A DNA stretch of 64,000 bases from JBCCGI01 sp039029355 (GTDB lineage Bacteria; Planctomycetota; UBA1135; GCA-002686595): positions 124,001-188,000 of the forward strand of contig JBCCGI010000003.1 in assembly GCA_039029355.1 (NCBI GenBank). Reading direction: 5' to 3'. The position numbers were made by a program, and so were the translations under genes. The notes beneath the pieces were generated by a model, which searched no databases, was not told the origin of the DNA, and was given only the letters and a program-made list of their open reading frames with translations. Below are positions 53,326 to 63,139 of this stretch, one piece after another (positions within the stretch are counted from its first letter, which is position 1; each line of letters opens with the position of its first letter).

Positions 53326-54552
53326 GATCTCTCCATCGAGGCCCGCGGGCTGGGCAAGGCCTATCGGCTGTACGACGGCAACCTGCGCCGGTTGCTCGAG
53401 CTTGCAACGCTAGGGCGACGCCGCGGGCACCGCGAGCTCTGGGCCCTCCGCGGGCTCGACCTCGAAGTCGGGAGCGGCACCGTGCTCGGCGTCTGCGGCG
53501 CGAACGGCGCGGGCAAGTCGACGCTGCTTAAGATCCTCTCGGGCACCACCTCGCCGACCGAGGGCGCCTTCCGCGTGCGCGGACGCGTGATGAGCCTGCT
53601 GGAGCTCGGGCTGGGCTTCCACATGGACCTGACGGGGCGCGAGAACCTGCGCCACCACGTGATGCTGCTCGGCTACAGCGCGGCGGACGTCGCGCGCAAC
53701 ATCGACGCGATCGTCGACTTCTCCGAGCTGGGTAGCTTCATCGACGAGCCGCTCCGCACGTACTCGTCGGGGATGGCGATGCGTCTCGGTTTCAGCGTCG
53801 CGGCCATGCTCGATCCCGAGGTGCTCGTGCTCGATGAGGTCTTCGCGGTCGGCGACGTCGCCTTCCAGAAGAAGTGCATTGACCGCATCCGCAGCTTCAA
53901 GGAGCGCAACCGGACCGTGCTCTTCTGCAGCCACAGCATCTACGACCTGCGCCAGTTCTGCGACGAGGTGCTGTGGCTACGCGACGGTCGCAGAGCGGAG
54001 CTGGGCGACCCGACCTTCGTCACCGGCGAGTACTCCTCGTTCATGCGCAGCCGCGCCGATCTGTCCGCCGAGGCGGCCGCGGGCGAAACCGACCCCGGCC
54101 TGCCCAGCGTCACCGACGTGCGCGTCTTCCGGCTCGGCGGCGACGAGGAGGTGCGCGAGATCACCACCGGGGACTCGATCGAGGTCCGCGTGCGCTGGCG
54201 CAACCCGCGGCCCGAGCTGCGCGAGCTCAACCTAGGCATCGGCTTCGTGCGCGAGGACAACGTCGTCTGCGTCGGCCTCGGCACGCACTTCGACGGCCTG
54301 CGCCTGCGCGGCGAGGGCGGGGAGGTGACGCTGAGGCTGCCCGAGCTGCGGCTGCTTTCGGGGCGCTATCTCGTGCCGGTGTGGCTCATGGACGACTCGG
54401 GTGCGCACCGCTTCGAGGAGTGCCTGCCCGACGGTCGGCTGGTCGGGCGCGCGACCAGCAACGAGATGGGCGTCTTCCGCCCCGAGCACCGCTGGGTCAT
54501 CCAGCCTTCGCCCGAGCCCGCGGAGGCCTCCGAAGCACCGCCGCAGCACTGA
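53320..54552 (+). CDS. Wzt-type ABC ATPase for polysaccharide export
   Basis: 410 residues. Walker A is GANGAGKSTL, signature YSSGMAMRLGFSVAA and Walker B VLVLDEVFAVGD, the pattern of O-antigen or teichoic acid exporters (ABCB/Wzt type). The C-terminal ~170 residues form a beta-sandwich (VTDVRVFRLGGDEEVREITT, SGRYLVPVWLMDD) like the carbohydrate-recognition domain of Wzt. ATG 53320 is the only start available in frame and lies inside a hairpin. No permease (Wzm) gene is adjacent. The 3' end overlaps the convergent YfhO-like gene by 56 bases. Confidence 0.9.
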   Translation: MRDLSIEARGLGKAYRLYDGNLRRLLELATLGRRRGHRELWALRGLDLEVGSGTVLGVCGANGAGKSTLLKILSGTTSPTEGAFRVRGRVMSLLELGLGFHMDLTGRENLRHHVMLLGYSAADVARNIDAIVDFSELGSFIDEPLRTYSSGMAMRLGFSVAAMLDPEVLVLDEVFAVGDVAFQKKCIDRIRSFKERNRTVLFCSHSIYDLRQFCDEVLWLRDGRRAELGDPTFVTGEYSSFMRSRADLSAEAAAGETDPGLPSVTDVRVFRLGGDEEVREITTGDSIEVRVRWRNPRPELRELNLGIGFVREDNVVCVGLGTHFDGLRLRGEGGEVTLRLPELRLLSGRYLVPVWLMDDSGAHRFEECLPDGRLVGRATSNEMGVFRPEHRWVIQPSPEPAEASEAPPQH

Positions 54553-56917
54553 TCGCGAGCCCCGCCAGGCTGAGCACCGCGCCGAGCGCGAACGAGCGCG
54601 GCGCGTAGCGCAACACCACGCGGTGGCGCCCCGCCTCTGCGAGCGGCACGCCGAGGAAGGCGTGGTCCGCGGCGACCGTGTCGACCGGTTCGCCGTCGAC
54701 CTCGCACCTCCAGCCCGGGAGCCGCGTCTCGGTGACGACCAGGAACGCGGGGCCGTCGGTCGAGAGCTCGAGCTCGATGGTCTCGGGCGAGGTGCGGCGG
54801 TAGACGACCTCCGCGCGTGCGAGGCCCTCGGCCGGCAGGCCCGCGGGCGGGAGGTCGAGCACGCCGACCCGCGCCGGCTCGAAGTCGGGCGCGGCGAGCG
54901 CGGCGAGGCGCTCACCGCGGTCGGAAATCACGCGCAGCTCGTCGACGAGAAAGGCCGGCGGCAGCGCGCCAGCGCGCTCGAAGATGGCGATCGCCTCGCG
55001 CTCGTCGCCGTAGGCGAGGCGCAGGCCGGGCTGCTCCGAGAGCCGCGCGTAGCCCGCGCCGCCCGTCACCACGTAGCGCGCGCCGACCAGGTCGAGCAGC
55101 GGCGCGTGCAGCGACTCGATCCGCGCGAGGGGTGCCAGGAAGACCGGATTATCCAGCTGCAGGCAGTCGGGCTCGAGCGCGCGCAGCAGCTCGGCCGAGC
55201 GGCGCGGCAGCAGGCCCGCCAGGCTCTGGCAGGAGCGCAGCCCGAAGCGCTGCGCCACGCTGGGTACCAGCACGGTCTGGTCGTGGAACGTCACCGTGCG
55301 CCAACGCTCCGCCGCGCCCTGGGCGGCGAGCCACTCGACGGCGGGCGTCGCGGGGTACGGCTCGCGCAGCTCCTGCCAGGGATTCGTGTGTCGCGCGAAG
55401 GCGATCAGCTCGAGCGCCGTGGCGCCGATCAGCAGCACGAGCGCCGCGCGCGCTCGCGCCGCCCGCACCAGTGCGCCCGCCGTCAGCAGCGCGACGCCAG
55501 CGACGAGCGCGACCCGCAGGTCGCGCGCGACCACCTCGGCGAACCACGCCCTCTCGGCGGCGTCCACGCCGGGGAGGAGCCAGCGCTCGAAGGGCGCCCA
55601 GGCGAGGGTCCCGAGCGCGGCGAGCAACGCGCCCGACAGCGCGAGCCCGCGCGCGCTGCGCGCGATGCGCTCGGCTCCCAGCGCCGCGAGCCACGCGAGC
55701 GCGTAGGCGGCGAGGAACAGCACGCGCTTGGGATTGCCCGCGTCGAGCCCCGGCAGCAGCCACGCCAGGTCGGCGGCGCCCGGCGCCGCCATCGCCAGCG
55801 CAAGCGCCGCCGCGAGGCCCAGCGCTGCGCGCAGCGCCCGCCGGCCGCCGGTCAGGGAGAGGAGCGCGAGCACGAGCGGCGCGAGCCCGACGTACAGCGC
55901 ATTCTCCTCGAAGTTGTTCTGCACCTCCTGGTCCTGCCAGCGCGCGTAGGAGGGGAAGTCCCAGACCTCGGGCAGCGCCGGCGCGCGCACGTCGACGTCG
56001 GCGACGGGCGCCCCGAAGAAGTGCGGCAGCACGAAGCCGACGAGCGATTGCGGCGCCAGACCCTTGGCGCGCAGCGTCGACGGCTCAAAGCCGTCGCGTC
56101 GCCAGGACTCCCCGAGCAGCTCGGTCGCGGGCAGGAGTTGCACGCAGGCGAGCGCCCCGCCCGCGAGCACGGCGGCCGCTACCGCGATCGCCGCGCGCCC
56201 GCCGGCCCTGCGCACCGCAGGCAGCGCCAGCAGCGCCGCCGCGTAGATGCTGAGCAGCGCGATCTGCGGGAAGCCCGCGAGCAGCGACGCGCCGACGCAA
56301 AGCGCGAGCTGGCCCGCGCGAGCGGCGCAGGGCCGCTCGGCCACCCGCGCGAAGGCCAGGTGCAGCCACGGCAGCCAGGCGATCGTGCGCACGAAGAGCG
56401 GGAGCTGGAAGTGCGCCGTCACGTAGCCGCTTAGCATCATCACCACGCCGCCGGCGAGCGCGGCGAGCGGCGACAGCCCCGCGCGGCGCTGCGCGCACCA
56501 CGTGCCGAAACCGAGCAGCACCAGGTGCAGTGCGAGCGACGCGGCGAGCGCCCGCAGCGGCGGCAGCGCGACGTGCAGCAGCGCCGACGGGTAGAACGGC
56601 GTGTAGCCGAGCATCGCGAGCCGCGGCTGCCCGAAGCCCTCCGACGGATTCCACAGCGGGAGGCGCCCCGCGGCCAACGCCTCGAGCTGCGCCAGGCGCT
56701 CGGGCAGCAGCCACGCCGCCAGATCCAGCGACGCGATGTTCATCGCGCGCGGCCCATCGCCGGCCTCGGCGAGCGCGCAGAACGGCGCGAAGGCGCGGGG
56801 ATCGACGGCGAGCGGCGATCCGGCACCGAAGAGCGGCTCGAACAGCACCGCCGCCGCGAGCGCCGCGAGCGTCGCCAGCACGCGTAGCCGCAGCCCGAGC
56901 GTGTCGCGCGGCGTCAT
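54497..56917 (-). CDS. YfhO-like polytopic membrane protein
   Basis: About 806 residues. ATG 56917 overlaps the preceding stop (ATGA) and has a GGAGG ribosome site. Twelve or more hydrophobic segments (LAALAAAVLFEPLFGAGSPL, AIAVAAAVLAGGALACVQLL) are followed by a C-terminal ~180-residue soluble domain (LELSTDGPAFLVVTETRLPG, WRCEVDGEPV). The features fit the YfhO/DUF6056-type family linked to glycosyl or lipoteichoic acid modification in Gram-positives. In this setting it may modify an exported glycan. It is a tandem paralogue of the next upstream gene. Confidence 0.88.
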   Translation of the reverse strand: MTPRDTLGLRLRVLATLAALAAAVLFEPLFGAGSPLAVDPRAFAPFCALAEAGDGPRAMNIASLDLAAWLLPERLAQLEALAAGRLPLWNPSEGFGQPRLAMLGYTPFYPSALLHVALPPLRALAASLALHLVLLGFGTWCAQRRAGLSPLAALAGGVVMMLSGYVTAHFQLPLFVRTIAWLPWLHLAFARVAERPCAARAGQLALCVGASLLAGFPQIALLSIYAAALLALPAVRRAGGRAAIAVAAAVLAGGALACVQLLPATELLGESWRRDGFEPSTLRAKGLAPQSLVGFVLPHFFGAPVADVDVRAPALPEVWDFPSYARWQDQEVQNNFEENALYVGLAPLVLALLSLTGGRRALRAALGLAAALALAMAAPGAADLAWLLPGLDAGNPKRVLFLAAYALAWLAALGAERIARSARGLALSGALLAALGTLAWAPFERWLLPGVDAAERAWFAEVVARDLRVALVAGVALLTAGALVRAARARAALVLLIGATALELIAFARHTNPWQELREPYPATPAVEWLAAQGAAERWRTVTFHDQTVLVPSVAQRFGLRSCQSLAGLLPRRSAELLRALEPDCLQLDNPVFLAPLARIESLHAPLLDLVGARYVVTGGAGYARLSEQPGLRLAYGDEREAIAIFERAGALPPAFLVDELRVISDRGERLAALAAPDFEPARVGVLDLPPAGLPAEGLARAEVVYRRTSPETIELELSTDGPAFLVVTETRLPGWRCEVDGEPVDTVAADHAFLGVPLAEAGRHRVVLRYAPRSFALGAVLSLAGLAISAAAVLRRPPRARAKAG

Positions 56918-59307
56918 GCCGCCCTCCTCCGCCAACCGGCGAGCGACAGGCCGAGCACGCCCGCGACCGCTCCGAGCGAGATCCAGCGCCCCGTCGCGAA
57001 ACCGGCCGGCGAGTAGCGGAGCTCGACCCGGTGGGCCCCGGCTTCGAGCTCGACGCCGAGGAAAGCGTGGTCGGCGCGGTGGAGCTCGGCGGGCTCACCG
57101 TCGACGGATGCGCGCCACCCGGGCGCGGCGCTCTCGACGACCACCAGCAAGGCGGGGCCGTCGCATTCGACCTCGGCCTCGATCACCTCCGGGCGCGGCC
57201 GCGCGACGCGCACCGGGCCCGCGCCGAGTGTCGCCGTGCGCGCAAGCTCGGTGGGGCGCTCGACGAAAGCGACGTCGGCGGGACGGAAGTCGGGAGCGGC
57301 CATGCGCGCGAGCCGCGCGCCGCGGTCGGGGACGACCTCGACGCTGCGCGCCAGGAAGGCCGGCGGCAGCGCAGCGGGGCGCTCGAAGAGCACCAGGCCC
57401 TCGCGCGCGTCGCGGTAGGCCGGGGCGCCGACCGCGGCCTCGAGCGCCGCCGCGTCGCGCGGCTCGGCCGCGACGAAGCGTGCGCCGAAGAGGTCGAGCA
57501 GCGGCGACGCCAGCGCCTCGTGCGACTCCAGCGCGCGCACCGAGCGGCCGCCGGCGCGCAGCATGGAGCGGTCGAGCCGCGCGCAGAGCTCGTGCAGCTC
57601 GCGGCCGACGAGCGGGTGGAAGCCGTGCACGCTCCGCAACCCGCTCGCCAGGGCGAGCGGCCCGGGAAGCGGATCGCCCGGCCCGAAGGAGACGACGCGG
57701 CCGCGCCCGCGGAGCCACTCGACGGCCGGCGTCGGCCCGTAGGGATGCCCGGGCGTCTGCGGCGGATGCTCGCCGCGGAACGAGGCGAAGAGCGTCCCGG
57801 CCGACGCGAGCGCCAAGAGCCACGCGGCCCACGCGTGCCGCGAGCCGGCCGCGAGCACGCCGGCGGCGACGAGCGCCGCCCCGCCCACCGCCAGCTGCAC
57901 CAGGTCGGGCAGCAGCGTTGCGCGCAGCCACGCGCGGTGCTCGGGATCCGCGGGCACCAAGCGCTCGAAGGGCGCGAGCGCCACCGCCGACAGCAGGAGC
58001 AGGAGCGCTCCCGCGACTCCGAGCACCGCCGGGTGTATCCGACCGCGGGCGACCCGCGTCGCGCCGCTCGCCGCCAGCGCTCCGCCCGCGAAAACGAAGA
58101 GCGCGAGCAGCCGCTTGGGGCTCCCGACGCCGACGCCGGGCAGCGCGCGCACGAGCGGCGCCAGGAAGGGGACCCCCAGCGCGGCTAGGAGCGCCGCACC
58201 TCCCAAGACGATGTGCGCCCGGTCGTCGACCGTCCAACGCCGGCGCGCGAGGGCCAGGCAGGCGAGCACCGCCGGCACCGCGCCGAAGTGCAGCGCGTTC
58301 TCGACCAGGTTGTCGTCGTGCGCGGGCGTCAGGAAGCGCGCGCGCGTCGGGAACGCCTCGACGGCAAACCCGCCGCCGGCGACGGGGCTCACGCGCTGCA
58401 CGGGATGGCCGAAGGCGTGCGGCAGGAGCAGCGCGGCGAGCGCCGGCGCAGCCAGGTCGGCCGGCTCCGTGCCGGGCGCGCCCGCGGCGCGGGCGGAGGC
58501 GCGGTAGAGCTCCGCCGCCGGGAGCAGCAGCACCGCGGCGAGCAGCGCGCCGAGAAGCGTGGCGCCCACGGTCGACGCCGCGGCCTGGGCACTCAGCTCG
58601 GCGCGCGCGGCGAGGGCGCCGAGCGCCAGCCCCGCGTACACCGCGCACGCCGCCAGCTGCGGCGCGCCGGCGAGCGCGCACAGCCCGACCGTCGACGCCA
58701 GCCACGCCGCGCGGCCCGGCGTCGCGCGCGCGAGACAGCGCTCCGCAGCGAGCGCGATCCACGGAAGCCAGGCAAAGGCCGCGAGGAAGCCGGGGCGTGT
58801 CGAGTACAGCGACGCGAACGACGACCAGCCCACCGCCGCCGCCCCGAGTAGCCCCGCGGGAGGCGCGTGCCCGCGCCGGCGGAGATAGGCGTACACGCCG
58901 AGCGCGAGCAGCAGCACGTGCGCCGCTCGCGACGCGCTGAGCGCGCGCAGCGGGTCGAGGACCAGGAGCAGCGCCGCGGTCGGGTACAGCACCTGCGCCC
59001 CCATGCTCGCGAGCAGCGGTGCGCCGAGCAGCGCGCGTTCGCTCCACAGCGGCAGCTCGCCGCGGCGCAGGCGCTCGGCGGCGACGATCGACTCCGGTGC
59101 GTGGAAGGCGTTGAGGTCGACGCCGACCAGGTTCATCGGACGCGCTGCCTCGTCGCCGCGCGCGTGGAAGCGCAGCGGGGCGAAGAGCCGGTTGTCGAAG
59201 CTCAGCCCCGACGCCCGTCCGAGGAGCGGCGCCGCGAAGAGAGCCAGCGTGCCGGCTAGCAGGAGCGCCGGAGCCAGGGCGCGGGCGAGACCGGGGCTCC
59301 TGGTCAT
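56914..59307 (-). CDS. YfhO-like polytopic membrane protein, paralogue
   Basis: About 797 residues with the same layout as its neighbour: N-terminal signal-like helix (LAPALLLAGTLALFAAPLLG), about twelve membrane segments, and a C-terminal beta domain (VECDGPALLVVVESAAPGW, ASVDGEPAELHRADHAFLGV). The shared segments HRADHAFLGVELE and RAMNIASLDL versus RPMNLVGVDL show the duplication. ATG 59307 has GGAG 5 bases upstream; ATG 59316 is an alternative. The stop overlaps the start of the downstream copy. Confidence 0.88.
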   Translation of the reverse strand: MTRSPGLARALAPALLLAGTLALFAAPLLGRASGLSFDNRLFAPLRFHARGDEAARPMNLVGVDLNAFHAPESIVAAERLRRGELPLWSERALLGAPLLASMGAQVLYPTAALLLVLDPLRALSASRAAHVLLLALGVYAYLRRRGHAPPAGLLGAAAVGWSSFASLYSTRPGFLAAFAWLPWIALAAERCLARATPGRAAWLASTVGLCALAGAPQLAACAVYAGLALGALAARAELSAQAAASTVGATLLGALLAAVLLLPAAELYRASARAAGAPGTEPADLAAPALAALLLPHAFGHPVQRVSPVAGGGFAVEAFPTRARFLTPAHDDNLVENALHFGAVPAVLACLALARRRWTVDDRAHIVLGGAALLAALGVPFLAPLVRALPGVGVGSPKRLLALFVFAGGALAASGATRVARGRIHPAVLGVAGALLLLLSAVALAPFERLVPADPEHRAWLRATLLPDLVQLAVGGAALVAAGVLAAGSRHAWAAWLLALASAGTLFASFRGEHPPQTPGHPYGPTPAVEWLRGRGRVVSFGPGDPLPGPLALASGLRSVHGFHPLVGRELHELCARLDRSMLRAGGRSVRALESHEALASPLLDLFGARFVAAEPRDAAALEAAVGAPAYRDAREGLVLFERPAALPPAFLARSVEVVPDRGARLARMAAPDFRPADVAFVERPTELARTATLGAGPVRVARPRPEVIEAEVECDGPALLVVVESAAPGWRASVDGEPAELHRADHAFLGVELEAGAHRVELRYSPAGFATGRWISLGAVAGVLGLSLAGWRRRAA

Positions 59308-59443
59308 CCGCTCCATCGTAGGGCAGGCCCTAGGGAGAGCGCCTTCCGCTCCCATTGTGGTTTGCGAGATCCCTGCTACGCTCGAGGAGAGAGAAGGCTT
59401 TCGGGGAGCCTTCGCGGGCTGTTCCGAAGGCCGTCCAACCACG

Positions 59444-60265
59444 ATGGCGCACGGGGAAGGGGCAACGCGAACGAACGCTTGGGGCTTGGGGTCCCATCTG
59501 CGCGATCTACCGCATCCGCTGAACCTGTTTGAGTTCGTGACCGGCTCGCACCACTACCACCTGGGACTGCGGCCGTGCGCGGACGAGGAGCTGGGGAGCT
59601 CGATGGATCGCCTGCTCGACGTCCATCTGCCGCGCCTGCGGCCGGCGGGGCGGGTGCTGGACGTGGGGTGCGGAATGGGCGGCGCGGTGGCGCTGTTCGC
59701 GGCGCGCGGCTTTCGGGCGGTGGGCATCGACCCCTGCGCGGGCGCGGTGCGCTACTCGCGCGCCGTCCTGCCGGAGGGCGCCGAGGTCGAGCTCTCCCAG
59801 GCGCGCTTGGAGGACTTCGAAGGCGCCCCGGTCGACGCGGTCTTCCTGACCGAAGTGCTGCAGCACTTCCGCGATCTGGACCGCGTGCTCGCCCGCTGCC
59901 GCGCGTTGCTCGCGCCGGGAGGGGCCGTGGTCGTCAACGATCCCGTGCTGCACGAACCGGTCAGCCGTGAGCGCGTTCCCTACCATCCCGCCGGCGCGCT
60001 CGTCGCCGCCGCCGAACGGTTCGGCTTCGACATCGAGCGCGACGACGACCTCACGCCCGACGTGGTCGAGACGCTCCCGCGGATGCGCGGAGAGATCGAG
60101 CGGCGACGGGGCGAGCTCAGCGCCTTCTTCGCGGCGCGTCCGCGCGTCGACGAGGAGATCGACGAGCTGCTCTCACACCTCGCGCACTTCGAGCGCGGCT
60201 TCGCCGACGGCTACGTCAGCTACCGGGCGACGGTGCTGCGCCGCCCCGAGCAGCTCCGCGCGTGA
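59444..60265 (+). CDS. SAM-dependent methyltransferase
   Basis: 273 residues. The class I methyltransferase motif I is VLDVGCGMGGAVALFAARGF, followed by the acidic motif II in GIDPCAGAVRYS and motif IV in VFLTEVLQHFRDLD. It would methylate a small molecule or sugar; the ubiquinone/sugar methyltransferase style is consistent with this. The TACGCT hexamer at 59377-59382 is a candidate -10. The stop is overlapped by the GNAT gene's GTG (GTGA), so the two act together. Confidence 0.9.
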   Translation: MAHGEGATRTNAWGLGSHLRDLPHPLNLFEFVTGSHHYHLGLRPCADEELGSSMDRLLDVHLPRLRPAGRVLDVGCGMGGAVALFAARGFRAVGIDPCAGAVRYSRAVLPEGAEVELSQARLEDFEGAPVDAVFLTEVLQHFRDLDRVLARCRALLAPGGAVVVNDPVLHEPVSRERVPYHPAGALVAAAERFGFDIERDDDLTPDVVETLPRMRGEIERRRGELSAFFAARPRVDEEIDELLSHLAHFERGFADGYVSYRATVLRRPEQLRA

Positions 60266-61245
60266 CCTCGTCCGAGATCCGAAGCTGCGGTCCCGAGGAC
60301 CGCGACGCGCTGCTCGCGCTGCACAACCGCGCCTTCGGTCCGCCGCGCTGGGACGAGGCCTGGTGGGATTGGCGCTTCCACCGCCTGCCGGCCGGCGGCA
60401 GTGAGGTCCTCGGTGCATTCGAGGCTTCCGGCGAGTGCAAGGCGATCTACGCCGGCGTGCGCCACCGCCTGCTCTACGACGGCGAGGAGTGCTACGTGCT
60501 CAGCCACAGCGACGTCGCGGTGGCGCCCGAGCTGCGCACGGGGCTCGGCGGGTCGGGGCTGCTGATCCGCATGGCCGAGCTCTTCTTCGACAGCTACGGT
60601 GGCGGCGAGACGCAGCTGATGTACGGCATCCCCGAGCCAGCCCTGCGACGCGTGGTCGTGCGCCACATGCGCTCGGAGGTGCTGACCGATCTGCTGTTCC
60701 TGGCCCACGACCTGGCGGACACGCCGCCGGCGCCGGCGGCGGTCGAGGTGCGCACGGTGGCGGGCTTCGACGAGGAGACCGACGCCCTCTGGGGCCGCGT
60801 GCGTGGCGAGCTCGGGGCCGCGATCGTCCGCGATTCCGCCTACCTCAATCTGCGCTACCGGGATCACCCGCGCGTCGACTACCGCCTGCTGGAGGCCCGC
60901 GACGCCGCGTCGGGCGCGCTGCGCGGCCTGGCCATCCTGCGCGACGGCGGCTGGGACCCGGGCGTCGGGACGCTGAGCGAGTGGCTCGTGCCCGGCGGCG
61001 ACGAGGAGGCCGAGCTCGCCCTCACCGCGGCCGCCGTGGACGACGCGCGCGCTCGCCGGCACCGGGCCCTGGTGGCCTGGTTCCCCGCGCCGGCGCCCCA
61101 GTTCCAGCGCTTCCAGCGGGCCTACGGCTTCTTCGCTCACCCCACGCCGTACCAGCTCGTCGTCCGCAACTGGCGCAACGGCATCGACCGCCGCTGGCTC
61201 CACGAGCGCTGGTACCAGACGATGGGCGACGTCGACTTCTTCTAG
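60262..61245 (+). CDS. GNAT-family acyltransferase
   Basis: 327 residues, GTG start coupled to the methyltransferase. The N-terminal GNAT pattern begins at IRSCGPEDRDALLALHNRAF, and the acetyl-CoA loop is in SDVAVAPELRTGLGGSGLLI (motif A). A second, weaker domain follows. It probably acylates an amine of the same substrate the methyltransferase modifies. Substrate unknown. Confidence 0.83.
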   Translation: MTSSEIRSCGPEDRDALLALHNRAFGPPRWDEAWWDWRFHRLPAGGSEVLGAFEASGECKAIYAGVRHRLLYDGEECYVLSHSDVAVAPELRTGLGGSGLLIRMAELFFDSYGGGETQLMYGIPEPALRRVVVRHMRSEVLTDLLFLAHDLADTPPAPAAVEVRTVAGFDEETDALWGRVRGELGAAIVRDSAYLNLRYRDHPRVDYRLLEARDAASGALRGLAILRDGGWDPGVGTLSEWLVPGGDEEAELALTAAAVDDARARRHRALVAWFPAPAPQFQRFQRAYGFFAHPTPYQLVVRNWRNGIDRRWLHERWYQTMGDVDFF

Positions 61246-61335
61246 CCCGGCCGACCCGCGCGGAGGCGCCGAATCGCCCGCTGACAGGTCGCTGGATAGT
61301 TCTAGCGGTCGAAGGGAAGGCCCGTAGCGCTTAGC

Positions 61336-62232
61336 ATGGGCGCCCGGATGAGCCACCTTGCACCGCAGGAGTTCGCGTTCCTCGAGGAGCGCGATCCCGA
61401 CCTGGCCTGGTCGCAGCTGCTCGACTCCTGCCTCGGCACGATCGAGCGCGCCGTCCGGCGCGTCGTTCAGGACGACGAGGAGTCGCGCACGGTGGTGGCC
61501 GAGGTGCTCGACCGCATCCACACCGACTGGCCGTCGCTGATCGAGCGCTACCAGGCCGGCCGCGACGAGGAGCGCGGCAGCTTCCGGCCCTGGCTGGCCG
61601 TCGTGGTGCGGCGGCTGGCGATCGATGTGCTCCGCTCGCTCCACGGCCGCCCGACGCCGCCGCGCGCGGTGCAGCGCATGTCGCCGGTGCAGCAGCGGTT
61701 GTTCCAGCTCCTTTACCGCGAGCGCCGCCGGCTGGAGGAGGCCTACGACGTCCTGGTGGCCGAGGACACCTTTTCGGGCACCTACGCCGAGCTGGCGGTC
61801 GAGGTCCGCGGCCTGGAGGACGGTCTGCCCGCCAGCGCGCGGGTGGCGGCGGCGACCCCCCGGCGCCCCGCCAGGGCCGCTGGAGGGGCCGGAGAGGACG
61901 ACGGAGCGCCCCCGGAGCCGGTCGACCGCGGCTCCCAGCCGCCCTCGGAGCTCCTGGCCCGCCGGGCCGCCCACGAAGGTCTCGCCGGAATTCTCGCGGA
62001 ACTTTCCCAGAACGAGCGCCTGCTCCTCCGTGCGTACTACATCGAGGGCGCTACCGCCCGCGACGTGGCCCGCCTGGTGGGCGCGACCAGCGAACGCTCG
62101 GTCTACGACCGGGTGCAGGCCCTGGTCGGGCGCCTCCGCGCGGCCCTGGAGCGGGCCGGCCTGGGCCCCGACGACCTTCAGGACCTCATGGACTTCGACT
62201 GGAACACCAACCTCGAAAGGGGAGCGCAATGA
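61336..62232 (+). CDS. Sigma-70 family (ECF-like) sigma factor
   Basis: 298 residues. The N-terminal part (WSQLLDSCLGTIERAVRRVV, FRPWLAVVVRRLAIDVLRSL) matches region 2, and the C-terminal ~75 residues (LSQNERLLLRAYYIEGATAR, VGATSERSVYDRVQALVG) match region 4. Between them is an unusually long linker of ~110 residues with an acidic and Gly-rich stretch. ATG 61336 is chosen; ATG 61348 is possible. Its stop overlaps the anti-sigma gene (ATGA), so the pair is co-translated. Confidence 0.85.
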   Translation: MGARMSHLAPQEFAFLEERDPDLAWSQLLDSCLGTIERAVRRVVQDDEESRTVVAEVLDRIHTDWPSLIERYQAGRDEERGSFRPWLAVVVRRLAIDVLRSLHGRPTPPRAVQRMSPVQQRLFQLLYRERRRLEEAYDVLVAEDTFSGTYAELAVEVRGLEDGLPASARVAAATPRRPARAAGGAGEDDGAPPEPVDRGSQPPSELLARRAAHEGLAGILAELSQNERLLLRAYYIEGATARDVARLVGATSERSVYDRVQALVGRLRAALERAGLGPDDLQDLMDFDWNTNLERGAQ

Positions 62233-63077
62233 CCGAGCTGGAGCGTGTGCTGCGCGACCTCTCCCGCGCCCCTGGATCGCTGGAGAGGTGGAACGACGGC
62301 AAGGAATGCCCTTCGGAGTTCCGGTTGGCGGCCCTGGCCGAGGGCCTCCTTGGGGAGGCCGAGGCCGAAGAGATCCGCAGCCACCTGGCGATCTGCGGAG
62401 CCTGCCTGCTCGACTTCCAGGCCGCCTGTGAGGAGCTGGCCGCGATGGAGGCCGAGGCGGCCCCCGCGACTCCCGCCCCGGTGCTTGCGGGGCCCACGCC
62501 TCCCGCCTCGCGGCCCGAGGACGCCCCCAAGCCGGGGCTCCGGCTGGTCCGCGGCCCGGTCGCCTGGGTGGGCCTGGCGGCGGCGGCAGCCCTCCTGGTC
62601 TTCCTCGGGCTGCAGGTCGGAGGTTCCGGCGCGGGACCCGACCGGACGGCGATCGTCGCGCTGGCCGAGGCCCAGCCGGTCGCGGCCCGCGTCCCGCGGG
62701 GCGAGGTCGAGGATTCGGCCGAGGCCGCCTTCCGCGAGGGGCTCGCGTTCTATCTCGATCAGGACCTCACGCCCGCCCTGGCCGAGCTGCGGCGGGCCGC
62801 CGAGCTGGCGCCAGAGCGCCTCGACGTCGCGCTGTATCTCGGATCGTCGCTGCTGCTGTCCGGCGAGTACGAGGCCGCCCTCGGCGAGCTGGAGCGCGCC
62901 GCCGGCGGCGCCGGCGACGCCGGACGCGAGGCGAGCTGGCAGGCGGTGCAGGCGCTGCTCTTCCTGGGTCGCTCCGAAGCCGCGATCGAGCGGCTCGAGG
63001 CCCTGGCCGCCGCGCCCGGGCTGCGCAGCGCGGACGCCGAGCGGGTCCTCGGCGAGCTGAGCACGCTCTCGGAGTGA
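62229..63077 (+). CDS. Membrane anti-sigma factor with zinc finger and TPR-like repeats
   Basis: 282 residues. The N-terminus has the zf-HC2 pattern H-x3-C-x2-C (HLAICGAC) preceded by CPSEFRLAALAEGLL, typical of anti-sigma domains. One membrane helix follows (VAWVGLAAAAALLVFLGLQV), then ~150 residues outside with TPR-like helices (EAAFREGLAFYLDQDLTPAL, LLSGEYEAALGELERAAG). It should hold the sigma factor and release it on an external signal through the TPR part. Confidence 0.88.
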   Translation: MTELERVLRDLSRAPGSLERWNDGKECPSEFRLAALAEGLLGEAEAEEIRSHLAICGACLLDFQAACEELAAMEAEAAPATPAPVLAGPTPPASRPEDAPKPGLRLVRGPVAWVGLAAAAALLVFLGLQVGGSGAGPDRTAIVALAEAQPVAARVPRGEVEDSAEAAFREGLAFYLDQDLTPALAELRRAAELAPERLDVALYLGSSLLLSGEYEAALGELERAAGGAGDAGREASWQAVQALLFLGRSEAAIERLEALAAAPGLRSADAERVLGELSTLSE

Positions 63078-63139
63078 GTCCCGGCCCGCGCTCCTCCGGG
63101 GATCGCGGTCAGTCGGACGCTCTGGTCAGGACCCAACCG

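Noticed and set aside
53320..54552. The ABC ATPase as the B12 importer ATPase (BtuD) of the riboswitch operon
   Set aside because: Its C-terminal carbohydrate-type domain and motifs fit Wzt; a strong hairpin separates it from the riboswitch genes.
54401..58940. Long plus-strand open frames opposite the YfhO-like genes
   Set aside because: Low-complexity Arg-rich translations with no motifs; the minus strand shows clear membrane segments and conserved tails.
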